Shown: in pieces, positions 41,252 through 49,017 of the stretch
How positions within the stretch are numbered: position 1 is the stretch's first letter
Layout: the number at the start of each line of letters is the position of its first letter
Source: Halogranum gelatinilyticum
GTDB taxonomy: Archaea > Halobacteriota > Halobacteria > Halobacteriales > Haloferacaceae
DNA length: 64,000 bases
Assembly: GCF_900103715.1 (NCBI RefSeq)
Contig: NZ_FNHL01000002.1
Location: 682,001-746,000 of the forward strand
Reading direction: 5' to 3'
Position numbers and translations under genes: made by a program
The notes under the pieces: model-generated
The model's input: only the letters and a program-made list of their open reading frames with translations
Database searches by the model: none
What the model was told of the DNA's origin: nothing

Positions 41252-42301
41252 CTAACTCAGGTCCAACTCGTGTGGGTCGTGACGTGTGAGGAAGTCCTGT
41301 AGCTCCGCTTTCTGGTCTTCGAGTTGGGGTGGGAGGTCCGCGAAGACGAAGTCGAAGATGTCCTCGGGGTCGGGGTCCTCGACGGACTCGGCTTCCTTCA
41401 CCGCGGCGGCGAGTTCTTCGTCGGCCTCGTCGTACACTGACTCGACGAACTCGTCGTCGACGACGCCCTGTTCTCGCAGATATTCCTCGTAGCGTTCCAG
41501 CGGGTCGCGTTTGCGCCACTCCGGGATGTCGGGGTCCTCGTCGCGGTAGCGACTCGGGTCGTCGGCGGTCGTGTGCGCGCCCTGTCGGTAGGTCAGACTC
41601 TCGACGAGCACCGGGTCGCCCTCGCGGGCACTCCGCAGACAGTCCCGAACCATCTCGTAGACGGCGAGGGGGTCGTTGCCGTCGACCTGCACGCCCTCCA
41701 TCCCGTACGCCTCGGCCTTGACGGCGATAGACTCGCTCGCAGTCTGTCGTTCCTGGGGGAGCGAGATGGCCCAGCCGTTGTTCTCACAGAAGAAGACGAC
41801 CGGCGCGTCGAAGACGCCCGCGAAGTTCATCCCCTCGTGGAAGTCGCCCTCGCTGGTCGCGCCGTCGCCGAAACAGACGAGCATGGCTTCGTCGTTGCCG
41901 CTGTAGTTCCGGGCCATCCCCGCGCCCGCGGCGTGGGGAATCTGCGTCGCGATGGGGACGGCCTGGGGAAAGACGGGGACGTCGTGCTCGGAGTGGTACT
42001 CGGCGTGGCCACGGCGGAAGAGGAAGATGTCGGAGGGCGGGACGCCGCGGGCGAGCTGGAGGGCGTTCGAGCGGTAGGTCGGGAAGAGCCAGTCGTCCTC
42101 GGCCATCGCGTGGGCCGCGCCGACCTGCGAGGCCTCCTGCCCCTTGAACGGCGGATAGCCGCTCATCCACCCGCGACGCTGGAGGGCGAGCGACCGCTCG
42201 TCGAACCGACGGGTCCGGACCATGTCCCGGTAGAGCGCGCGAGCCTCCTCGGCCGAGACGTCGGTCTCGTCGAAGGCCCGTTCGCCGATACATCGATGCA
42301 T
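41252..42301 (-). CDS. 2-oxoacid dehydrogenase E1 alpha subunit
   Basis: This 349-residue thiamine-diphosphate enzyme subunit is of the pyruvate/branched-chain 2-oxoacid dehydrogenase group. The TPP/metal motif is GDGATSEGDFHEGMNFA near residue 150, preceded by TYRSNALQLARGVPP and GAGMARNYSGNDEAM, and followed by VDGNDPLAVYEMVRDCLR near 215. E1 beta, E2 (lipoyl) and E3 genes are absent next to it. It may work with components elsewhere or use acetoin- or 2-oxoacid-type substrates. It has a long C-terminal acidic helix (SVYDEADEELAAAVKEAESV). Divergent from a small membrane protein. Confidence 0.88.
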   Translation of the reverse strand: MHRCIGERAFDETDVSAEEARALYRDMVRTRRFDERSLALQRRGWMSGYPPFKGQEASQVGAAHAMAEDDWLFPTYRSNALQLARGVPPSDIFLFRRGHAEYHSEHDVPVFPQAVPIATQIPHAAGAGMARNYSGNDEAMLVCFGDGATSEGDFHEGMNFAGVFDAPVVFFCENNGWAISLPQERQTASESIAVKAEAYGMEGVQVDGNDPLAVYEMVRDCLRSAREGDPVLVESLTYRQGAHTTADDPSRYRDEDPDIPEWRKRDPLERYEEYLREQGVVDDEFVESVYDEADEELAAAVKEAESVEDPDPEDIFDFVFADLPPQLEDQKAELQDFLTRHDPHELDLS

Positions 42302-42445
42302 GACCGGTGGGTCACGGTCGACGGTGATAAATGGGGCGGAAGGCACGACGGCGGCGACGCCGCGAGGGCGAGGCTCATCGCCCGTGTTCCCGCCCTGGCG
42401 TGCTGGTTCCGACAGGGCAAAGTCGCCTGCCGCCCTACCTCGGCT

Positions 42446-42763
42446 ATGGTCTCGGTCATCAACCTCGTCCTCCTCGGGGTCGTCATCGTCCTGCACACGC
42501 TGATTGCCGCCGTGATGACCCGCTTCTTCCGCATCCGGCTGAAGACGCAGTGGGGGTCAGTGCTCTACGCGATTCTCCTCATCCCGGTCGTTCTCTTCGT
42601 CACGACGCTCGTCTTCTCGGGCGTCCTCGGTATCGGCGTCGACCTCGGCAGTCCGGCCGCCGCGCTCGGCATAATGATCGGAATGCCGCTCGCACTCGGA
42701 TTCACCATCGACGTGCTCTACATCCCCTCGCCCGATGAGTACGACCTGCCGGACACGCGGTGA
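42446..42763 (+). CDS. Small membrane protein, conserved type
   Basis: This 105-residue protein has three hydrophobic segments (VSVINLVLLGVVIVLHTLIA near 2-25, SVLYAILLIPVVLFVTTLVF near 39-60, and AALGIMIGMPLALGFTID near 73-92), with a short polar tail (SPDEYDLPDTR). I cannot name a family. The start at 42446 begins directly at the first helix. It converges with the GH13 gene, 17 bp between stops. Confidence 0.72.
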   Translation: MVSVINLVLLGVVIVLHTLIAAVMTRFFRIRLKTQWGSVLYAILLIPVVLFVTTLVFSGVLGIGVDLGSPAAALGIMIGMPLALGFTIDVLYIPSPDEYDLPDTR

Positions 42764-42780
42764 CGTGCCCTTAGATACAG

Positions 42781-44487
42781 TCAGAGCCGATAGACGACCG
42801 CTTCGTATGGCCGGAACTCCTGTCCAGACGGCACTGCCGGGGCGTCGTCGTAGTTGCTCCGGAGCACCGCTGTGGGACTCTCTTCGACGAGGTCGGCGTC
42901 GACGGCCACGGACTCGCCGGACCAGTTGAGGACGACGAGAACCGTCTCGTCGTCGAGTGTCCGGGTGTACGCGTAGAGCTGTTCGTGGTCGGGGAGGAGG
43001 AGTTCGTACTCTCCGTAGACGAGGACCTCCTCGTCGTGTCGGAGGTCGATGAGCCGTCGGTAGTAGTTCCAGACCGAATCCTCGTCGGCTCGGGCCGCCT
43101 CGACGTTGATCTCCGGATAGTTCTCGTTGAGCGCGAGCCACGGCTCGCCGGTGGTGAAGCCCGCGTTCGCCGCGTCCGACCACTGCATCGGCGTCCGCGC
43201 GTGGTCGCGGCTCACGTAGTTCACGAACGCACGCAGGTCTTCGTAGGAGTCGGCCCGTCCGGCGTCGATGAGGTCTTCGATGGCACCCACCGTCATCGGG
43301 TCGTCGAGGTCCTCCAGTCGCTCGAAGTCGTCGTTCGTCATCCCGATCTCCTCGCCCTGGTAGACGAACGGCGTGCCGCGGACGGTCATGAGGAACGTCG
43401 CGAGCAGTTTCGCGCTCTCGACTCGGTACTCTTCGTCGTCGCCGAACCGCGAGACGATGCGTGGCTGGTCGTGGTTGCCCAGATACTGCGCGTTCCAAGC
43501 ATCCTCTCCAAGTTCCGTCTGCCAGCGGGTCATGATCTCCTTGAACTCGGGGAGACTCCACTCGCCCCAGCCGTCGGGGTCGAACCGCCCCCGGGGGCTG
43601 ATGTCGACGTCCATATGCTCGAAGTGGAAGATCATGTCCAGCCCGTCGCCGTCCTCGCCGAGATAGTCGCCGGCCATGTCGACCGTCGTGTCCGACATCT
43701 CGGCGACGGTCAGCACGTCGTAGTTCGCGAAGGTTCGGTCGTACAGCTCGCGGAGATAGTCGTGGATACGAGGGCCGTGGCTGAAGACTTCGACACCCTT
43801 CGGCTCTCGGTCGGCAGTCCCGTCCGGAAGTCCCTCGGGCTTCGAGATGTAGTTGATGGCGTCGATGCGGAAGCCGTCGATGCCCTTCTCCAACCACCAC
43901 TCGACGAGCGACGCGACCTCGTCGCGGACGTCCGGATTTCGCCAGTTCAGGTCGGGCTGTTTCTCGTCGAAGAGGTGGAGATACCACTGTTCGCGCAGTT
44001 CGTCGTAGGTCCACGCCGAGCCACCCATGAACGACCCCCAGTTGTTCGGGGGGACCGGCTCGCCGTCCTCGTCGACGTCGCCGTCGCGCCAGTAGTAGTA
44101 GTCCTCGTAGCCGTCCTCGCGTCGCCGCGACCGCTGGAACCACTCGTGCTCGTCGGAGGTGTGGTTGACGACGAGGTCCATGAGCAGTCGGATGTCGTGG
44201 GCGTGCAGTTCCGCGAGGAGTGCCTCCCAGTCGGCCATCGTCCCGAACTCCGGCATGATGGAGCGGTAGTCGCCGATGTCGTAGCCGTTGTCGGCGTTCG
44301 GCGAATCGTAGACCGGACACAGCCAGATGACGTCGACGCCGAGGTCCGCGAGATACTCGACTCGCTCGGTGATGCCCTGCAAGTCGCCGACTCCGTCGCC
44401 GTCGCTATCGTTGAAGCTGCGCGGATAGATCTGGTAGACGACCGCCTCCTTCCACCACTGATGGTCCGGACTCCCGTCAGTATTCAT
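42781..44487 (-). CDS. GH13 alpha-glucosidase / oligo-1,6-glucosidase
   Basis: This 568-residue cytoplasmic glycoside hydrolase family 13 enzyme cleaves alpha-glucosidic bonds from short saccharides. Region I is LLMDLVVNHTSDEH (near residue 100), region II GFRIDAINYIS (nucleophile Asp near 205), region III LTVAEMSD (acid Glu near 262), and region IV LGNHDQPRI (Asp near 342). The start VVYQIYPRSFNDSDGDGVGD is typical of the oligo-1,6-glucosidase/trehalose-related branch, and the C-terminal beta domain (EVLVYGEYELLLPDHEQLYA) fits. The start ATG at 44487 (MNTDGSPDHQWW) has no signal peptide. Trehalulose or sucrose use cannot be excluded. Confidence 0.92.
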   Translation of the reverse strand: MNTDGSPDHQWWKEAVVYQIYPRSFNDSDGDGVGDLQGITERVEYLADLGVDVIWLCPVYDSPNADNGYDIGDYRSIMPEFGTMADWEALLAELHAHDIRLLMDLVVNHTSDEHEWFQRSRRREDGYEDYYYWRDGDVDEDGEPVPPNNWGSFMGGSAWTYDELREQWYLHLFDEKQPDLNWRNPDVRDEVASLVEWWLEKGIDGFRIDAINYISKPEGLPDGTADREPKGVEVFSHGPRIHDYLRELYDRTFANYDVLTVAEMSDTTVDMAGDYLGEDGDGLDMIFHFEHMDVDISPRGRFDPDGWGEWSLPEFKEIMTRWQTELGEDAWNAQYLGNHDQPRIVSRFGDDEEYRVESAKLLATFLMTVRGTPFVYQGEEIGMTNDDFERLEDLDDPMTVGAIEDLIDAGRADSYEDLRAFVNYVSRDHARTPMQWSDAANAGFTTGEPWLALNENYPEINVEAARADEDSVWNYYRRLIDLRHDEEVLVYGEYELLLPDHEQLYAYTRTLDDETVLVVLNWSGESVAVDADLVEESPTAVLRSNYDDAPAVPSGQEFRPYEAVVYRL

Positions 44488-44555
44488 GACAGTACCACTC
44501 TGCGGCGACGTGAGAAGCGTTTCCCCTGAATCGGGGGGTTCGTCTCCCAGCCGAC

Positions 44556-45773
44556 TCAGGACGCCTCGGACTCGATGGCGTCGCAGGCGTCGATGACGAC
44601 TTCCGGCGCGTCGAGCAGATGCGTCTCCATGTAGCCGCCCTCGCCGCGACCCGCGCCCTTCCGCTTGCGCTCGATGATTTCGAGGAACTCCAGTTCGTGC
44701 AGGAGGTCGCGCACGCGACGCCACGAGAGCGGGTCCGAACTGTACTGCTCGGTACAGATCTGTCGGTAGAGCTGGTTGACGTCGCTGGACTTGACCGCCT
44801 TGTCGTCGGCCATCCGCTGGTCGAGGAGGGCGACAGACTTCAGGACGTACCGTGAGTGTGGCGGCTGTTCGGTCAGGACTTCGATGAGATGGTCGCGTTC
44901 GGTCTGGACCTGTGCGGCGTCGACGTGGCGTTCGTAGACCGTCTCGGCCTGCTCCTCTTGGGCCATCTCGCCAGCAGTACGAAGAATGTCGATGGCCTTC
45001 CGGGCGTCACCGTGTTCGCGCGCGGCGAGCGCGGCCGCACGGGGGATGACACCCGCTTCGAGGACGCCGTCTTTGAACGCGCCGTCGCGAGCTTCCAGAA
45101 TCTTCTCGATCTGGTTGGCGTCGTAGGGCGGGAAGACGAAGTCGCGCTGGCAGAGACTGGAGCGGGCGCGCTCGTTGAGGCGGTCTTTGAACCGCGGCTT
45201 GTTGCTGATGCCGATGATGCCGAGTTTGCAGGACTGAATCTTCTCGGCCTCAGCAGCCCGAGAAAGGTTCATCAGCGCGGAGTTGGGGTCGTCCATCTTG
45301 TCGAGTTCGTCGAGGACGACGACGACGACGTCGTAGAGTTCGTCCATCACGCGCCAGGCGCGCTTGTAGCACTCAGAGGTGGAGACGCCGCTGGCAGGGA
45401 ACGTCTCGCCCGTCACCTCCTGGTCGTTGATGGTCGAGCCGAGCGCGCGGATGACCTGCGACTCCGTGGAGTCCTGGAAACAGTCGACGTAGGCGACGCC
45501 GACAGAGACGTCGTTCTCCGAGGCGGCGGAGACGAGTTGGCGGGCCATGAACTTCGAACAGAGCGACTTCCCCGTCCCAGTCTTGCCGTAGATGAGGACG
45601 TTGTTGGGTTTCTGCCCCTCGACGGCCGGCTGGAGCCCCGTTGCGAGCGCGTTCAGCTGACTCTCGCGGCCGATGATGAGGCGTTCGTTGTCGGGGACGT
45701 GGTCGATCTGCAGGAGGTCCTTGTTGCGGAAGACCGTGGTGACCCCCTCGAAGTAGTTGGAGATGTCGCCCAT
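44556..45773 (-). CDS. orc1: Orc1/Cdc6 replication initiator
   Basis: This 405-residue initiator has an AAA+ domain with Walker A LIYGKTGTGKSLCSKF near residue 62 and Walker B VVVVLDELDKMDD near 152, sensor-1 LGIIGISNKPRFKDRL, and a C-terminal winged helix (near 320-400, SDVNQLYRQICTEQYSSDPL onwards) that reads origin boxes. It binds ORB repeats and loads MCM. I chose ATG 45773 (MGDISNYFEG); the longer upstream frame reads through an origin repeat. It sits at the left edge of the 45774-46953 origin, and the first repeat lies 38 bp from its start, so autoregulation is likely. Confidence 0.96.
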   Translation of the reverse strand: MGDISNYFEGVTTVFRNKDLLQIDHVPDNERLIIGRESQLNALATGLQPAVEGQKPNNVLIYGKTGTGKSLCSKFMARQLVSAASENDVSVGVAYVDCFQDSTESQVIRALGSTINDQEVTGETFPASGVSTSECYKRAWRVMDELYDVVVVVLDELDKMDDPNSALMNLSRAAEAEKIQSCKLGIIGISNKPRFKDRLNERARSSLCQRDFVFPPYDANQIEKILEARDGAFKDGVLEAGVIPRAAALAAREHGDARKAIDILRTAGEMAQEEQAETVYERHVDAAQVQTERDHLIEVLTEQPPHSRYVLKSVALLDQRMADDKAVKSSDVNQLYRQICTEQYSSDPLSWRRVRDLLHELEFLEIIERKRKGAGRGEGGYMETHLLDAPEVVIDACDAIESEAS

Positions 45774-45810
45774 CGTCTCTGTCTGACCGAGGCGACTGTC
45801 TTGAGTGTTT

Positions 45811-45832
45811 GGATGCACGCTTCCGCTGTAAG
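45811..45832 (-). repeat. ORB-like repeat 1
   Basis: Core on the minus strand is TTACAGCGGAAGCGTGCA. One substitution (G for A) changes the last base of the core. It is the copy nearest the orc1 start. Confidence 0.75.
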
Positions 45833-45904
45833 CACACGGTTCTCTCGGCCAGTATTCGCCGACTACGGGCGTTAGGGCGGAAGCCCGCGCACTCGGCCGA
45901 CCGA

Positions 45905-45919
45905 TGTTTCCGCTGTAAC
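45905..45919 (-). repeat. ORB-like repeat 2
   Basis: Minus-strand core GTTACAGCGGAAA at 45907-45919; the tail beyond it diverges (CATCGG), making this the weakest left copy. Confidence 0.75.
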
Positions 45920-45969
45920 CGTCTCCGCGTGGTTCAACGACGGAAGGCTGCTCACAACGAGCCTCGACT

Positions 45970-45999
45970 GAGAGGGCGTGCGCGGGTTTCCGCTGTAAC
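45970..45999 (-). repeat. ORB-like repeat 3
   Basis: Minus-strand GTTACAGCGGAAACCCGCGC, then a CCTCTC tail. The core spans 45987-45998. Confidence 0.85.
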
Positions 46000-46036
46000 A
46001 ACAGAGTGGGAGTCTGACGCTCGTCGGCGACGAGAG

Positions 46037-46069
46037 ACGGAGTGTGGACGTGCGGATTTCCGCTGTAAC
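46037..46069 (-). repeat. ORB-like repeat 4
   Basis: Minus-strand GTTACAGCGGAAATCCGCAC followed by CACACTCC. The core spans 46057-46068. Confidence 0.88.
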
Positions 46070-46104
46070 GTCCGACCACGGCCGGTCGGTCTTTCGGACG
46101 ATAT

Positions 46105-46135
46105 GGAGTGTGGATGCGCGGGTTTCCGCTGTAAC
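46105..46135 (-). repeat. ORB-like repeat 5
   Basis: Minus-strand GTTACAGCGGAAACCCGCGC followed by CACACTCC. The core spans 46123-46134. This is the innermost left copy. Confidence 0.88.
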
Positions 46136-46310
46136 GAGTGAGTGACTGTGGGGAGTCGTTCGAGAGTCGAACGCCGTCGGTCGCGAGTGGTGGGAACAGT
46201 CGCCGGCAAGAAGGTCACTTTCGGTTCTCTCCACGACTGCTACTCGGTAAACCCGATCTTAGACGGCTGGACCGACCTGTCTCGGCGGTATCAGACGAAC
46301 CTCACGTTCC

Positions 46311-46400
46311 GGTTTCATCTATCTCTGTCTAGTCTAGTCTCAACTCTAGTCATAATGTAGAATATGAATCTTACGGTTGTAGTGGCACAGCAATCGTAGA
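46311..46400. other. AT-rich core, candidate DNA-unwinding element
   Basis: AT content rises clearly above the surrounding DNA, with repeats of CTAGTCTAGTC and AACTCTAGTCATAATG. It sits between the two opposed repeat groups, as in other archaeal origins. Confidence 0.6.
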
Positions 46401-46427
46401 ACAGTCGTTGCAGGTCCCACAGACACC

Positions 46428-46449
46428 GTTTTACAACGGAAACGTGCAC
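46428..46449 (+). repeat. ORB-like repeat 6
   Basis: GTTTTACAACGGAAACGTGC has one change (A for G) in the core, TTACAACGGAAA. It is the innermost right copy. Confidence 0.75.
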
Positions 46450-46521
46450 CTCCGTCTTATGTTTATATACTCTTTCCAGAACCACCGAGAAGTACCCAGC
46501 ACCCTCGCCGTACCTTCACCG

Positions 46522-46550
46522 TTTACAGCGGAAACACGCACTTACACTCT
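46522..46550 (+). repeat. ORB-like repeat 7
   Basis: TTTACAGCGGAAACACGCAC followed by TTACACTCT. Core 46523-46534. Confidence 0.87.
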
Positions 46551-46717
46551 CCGAGTGGACTGTCCACGCGGTCACCGAGCGTTGGCCCGGAGAATCGACA
46601 CCGACGTCTGTTCGTGACGGTTCTCCGAGTGTCGGTAGCCAGTGAGACGCACTCCATGACACGTCCGTGGTCGTCGCTGAAGACGCCCACCGAACCGATC
46701 ACCCCGTCCAGTCAGTT

Positions 46718-46750
46718 GGTTTACAGCGGAAACCCGCACTCGCGCACTCT
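46718..46750 (+). repeat. ORB-like repeat 8
   Basis: TTTACAGCGGAAACCCGCAC followed by a CACTCT tail at 46745-46750. Core 46721-46732. Spacing to repeat 7 is about 200 bp. Confidence 0.88.
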
Positions 46751-46790
46751 CGGTCTCCGTTCTCGAATCGACGACCGCCACAGATTCGAG

Positions 46791-46820
46791 CGTTACAGCG
46801 GAAACCCGCACTGACACTCT
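46791..46820 (+). repeat. ORB-like repeat 9
   Basis: GTTACAGCGGAAACCCGCAC followed by ACACTCT. Core 46793-46804. It is the outermost right copy. Confidence 0.88.
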
Positions 46821-46953
46821 CCGTCGGGTCCACACGCTTCCGAGAATGGGTATTCGACGGCGACGTCGACAGCATCAACAGCCTGACAGCGGCGACGACG
46901 ACGCCCAGACCGACACTGAGACCGACGACGATGACAACGACACCGACGACGAC

Positions 46954-47538
46954 TTAGTCGAGCAGGTCGTCGATGGCGGCTTCGACTGCATCGAGCACTT
47001 CTTCGGGCGACTGGGTGGCGTCGACGCGGACGAACCGGTCCGGTTCGGCGTCGATGAGTCGTTCGTAGTTCGCACGGACCTGCGCGAGATAGCCCGCCTG
47101 TTCGAACTTGTTGGTCGCGCCGCTCCGCTCCGCTCCAGTCTCGGGGTCGACGTCGAGATAGATGGTCGCGTCGGGCGTCCGCGAGAAAGCCGCGTGAATC
47201 CCTTTGATGTACTCCAGCGGTCGCTTCAGTTCCGAGTCCGCCAGACTCGCTGCCTGGTAGGCGAACCGTGAGTCGGAGTAGCGGTCGGAGATGACGACCT
47301 CGCCGTCGTCGAGTGCGGGACGGACGACACGCGAGAGATGGTCGGCGTGGTCGGCAGTGAAGAGAAAGAGCGTCGCCAGCGGGTCGGCGTCGTCGTCACC
47401 GATGGCGCGGTTGACCGCGTCGCCGTACCACGACTCGGTCGGCTCGCGGGTGAAGACGACGTCCGGATAGGTGTCGTGCAGCGCCTCCCAGACGGTCGAC
47501 TTGCCGCTGCCGTCGAGTCCTTCGAGCGTGATGAGCAT
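46954..47538 (-). CDS. tmk: Thymidylate kinase
   Basis: This 194-residue enzyme phosphorylates dTMP to dTDP. The P-loop is [19 protein letters not shown] near residue 10, the substrate DR(Y/H) motif is [17 protein letters not shown] near 87, and the lid follows ([19 protein letters not shown] near 140). The length is normal for the family. It is transcribed towards the origin, so its 3' end borders oriC. Linking dTTP supply to the origin is natural, but could be accidental. Confidence 0.95.
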   Translation of the reverse strand: MLITLEGLDGSGKSTVWEALHDTYPDVVFTREPTESWYGDAVNRAIGDDDADPLATLFLFTADHADHLSRVVRPALDDGEVVISDRYSDSRFAYQAASLADSELKRPLEYIKGIHAAFSRTPDATIYLDVDPETGAERSGATNKFEQAGYLAQVRANYERLIDAEPDRFVRVDATQSPEEVLDAVEAAIDDLLD

Positions 47539-47592
47539 GGCCGAGGAGAGTCGGTGTCGCGGGTTAAATGTTCATAGCTTCGGTCCTCCACT

Positions 47593-47664
47593 CACCGCCC
47601 GATTCACTGCCCGATTCACCGTGGGACGCACCGCCTGATGCACCACCTGACGCACCGCGTTCAC
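47593..47664. repeat. Degenerate 12-bp tandem repeat, six units
   Basis: Units CACCGCCCGATT, CACTGCCCGATT, CACCGTGGGACG, CACCGCCTGATG, CACCACCTGACG and CACCGCGTTCAC run head to tail. Read on the minus strand they encode a Val/Ala-rich repeat with no gene support. It lies between divergent tmk and the dehydratase-like gene. Confidence 0.85.
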
Positions 47665-47754
47665 GACACCCGAAGCGAGCCGCCCGTCGAAACCGGCAGA
47701 CACGGCCGCCACCCGCGCGGTAGCTTTACGTCTGTTCCGCGATAATTCTGGACT

Positions 47755-48636
47755 ATGCACGTACTGGTCGTCGGCGGGAGCGGCTTCATCGGCACGAACC
47801 TGAGCACAGAACTCGTCGACCGCGGTCACGAGGTGACCGTCCTCTCGCGGAATCCCGGAGACGACGAGCTTCCGGCGGGCGTCGAGACGGTCGCGGGCGA
47901 CGTGACCGACTACGACAGCATCGAGGGGGCCTTCGAGGGCAAGGACGCGGTCGTCTACCTCGTCGCCCTCTCGCCGCTGTTCAAGCCGAAAGGCGGCGAC
48001 GACAAACATCTCGAGATCCACCTCGGCGGGACCGAGAACTGCGTCAAGGCCGCCGAAGCCCACGGCGTCAAGCGGTTCGTCCAGATGAGCGCGCTCGGTG
48101 CCGACCCCGAGGGGCCGACGGCCTACATCCGCGCGAAGGGGAAGGCCGAAGACATCGTGGAGGCCTCGGACCTGGAGTGGACGACCTTCCGTCCCTCGGT
48201 CGTCTTCGGCGACGGCGGGGAGTTCGTCTCCTTCACGAAGAAGCTCGCACCGCCGTACATCACGCCGCTGCCCGGCGGCGGCAAGACGCGGTTCCAGCCT
48301 ATCTGGGTCGGCGACCTCGTCCCGATGCTCGCGGACGCGCTCGAAGACGACGAGCACGTCGGCAAGACCTACGAGGTCGGCGGTCCGGAGAAACTCACCC
48401 TCGCCGAGGTCGCGAAACTCGCCCACGGCGCGGAGGGACGCTCCGTGACGGTCGTCCCCGTCCCGATGGGACTCGCCGGAATCGGTCTCTCGATCGGCGG
48501 TGCCATCCCCGGCTTCCCGATGGGGGCCGACCAGTACCGCTCGCTGAAGTTCGACAACACCACCGCCGACAACGACGTCGGCGCGTTCGGGACGGATGAG
48601 TCCGAGCTGACGACGCTGTCGGCGTATCTGGGCTGA
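47755..48636 (+). CDS. NAD(P)-binding oxidoreductase, NDUFA9-like short-chain dehydrogenase
   Basis: This 293-residue extended-SDR protein has the nucleotide motif VLVVGGSGFIGTNLSTELVD at the start, AGDVTDYDSIEGAFEG near 57, VKRFVQMSALGADPEG near 105 and TFRPSVVFGDGGEF near 148. It fits the group that includes complex-I NDUFA9-like and epimerase/dehydratase proteins. Members use NAD(P) and diverse substrates; the role here is not established. The catalytic Tyr/Lys pair sits in AYIRAKGKAE (YxxxK, near 123). It starts at ATG 47755. Confidence 0.88.
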   Translation: MHVLVVGGSGFIGTNLSTELVDRGHEVTVLSRNPGDDELPAGVETVAGDVTDYDSIEGAFEGKDAVVYLVALSPLFKPKGGDDKHLEIHLGGTENCVKAAEAHGVKRFVQMSALGADPEGPTAYIRAKGKAEDIVEASDLEWTTFRPSVVFGDGGEFVSFTKKLAPPYITPLPGGGKTRFQPIWVGDLVPMLADALEDDEHVGKTYEVGGPEKLTLAEVAKLAHGAEGRSVTVVPVPMGLAGIGLSIGGAIPGFPMGADQYRSLKFDNTTADNDVGAFGTDESELTTLSAYLG

Positions 48637-49017
48637 GACGGGACCCCCCACCGTCTGGGTCGTGGCGACGTCGACCGAGCCGCTCGGTCCAGGCGACCGC
48701 CGACAACGACTCCACAGGATTCCACGGGCACCACCGCCCGTTCCGAGATATTCTGTCGGCGTGTCAACGACCATATCTCTCGGACAAACAGCATATTTTC
48801 AGCGCGATCTCTGTCGTCATCTATCGGGCTTTTTGATGCGGCGTTCCACAGCGTCCCCAGTGGCAGACGGACGTCAGACGATCGGCCAACTGGCCGACAG
48901 AGGCCCGCTAGTTCGTGATTAGGGTCGAAAGAGTCTCGCAGCTCGGACTTTCAGCCATCACAAAATTTATCCCTCCTATCCACTTGGGATTCAGGCAATG
49001 AAGAGGGGAACGCACGA
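48637..49017. other. Upstream region of cetZ1
   Basis: These 381 bp contain a T-rich CGGGCTTTTTGATG near 48827 and the cetZ1 promoter (AAAATTTAT, 48962-48970), leader and SD-like GAGGGG (49003-49008). No gene is supported. A short ORF (MKRGTHE, 48998-49021) overlaps the cetZ1 start. Confidence 0.6.
48962..48970 (+). promoter_or_regulatory. TATA box of cetZ1
   Basis: AAAATTTAT sits about 50 bp before the cetZ1 ATG. That leaves a short leader containing an SD-like GAGGGG at 49003-49008, so cetZ1 is probably not leaderless. Confidence 0.6.

Larger units (their letters stand above)
45774..46953. other. Replication origin (oriC) with nine ORB-like repeats
   Basis: This intergenic region between orc1 and tmk carries nine copies of an origin-recognition-box-like sequence with core TTACAGCGGAAA. 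Five copies on the left (45811-46135) are on the minus strand and four on the right (46428-46820) on the plus strand. Between them is an AT-rich stretch (46311-46385, CATAATGTAGAATATGAA) that could be the unwinding element, with a second AT patch at 46457-46470. The orc1 gene next to it supports the assignment. No other gene is supported here. Confidence 0.9.

Noticed and set aside
45774-46079. Upstream extension of the orc1 frame
   Set aside because: It reads through origin repeats and lacks homology; MGDISNYFEG is the natural start.
45811-46820. CRISPR array at the origin repeats
   Set aside because: Copies are in two orientations with irregular spacing and vary in the tail, unlike CRISPR repeats; orc1 is adjacent.
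46846-47271. Acidic plus-strand open frame from the origin into tmk
   Set aside because: It is antisense to tmk and consists of Asp/Thr runs from a low-complexity stretch.
47572-48774. 400-codon minus-strand frame across the SDR gene
   Set aside because: The plus-strand SDR is clear; the repeat-encoded tail has no family support.
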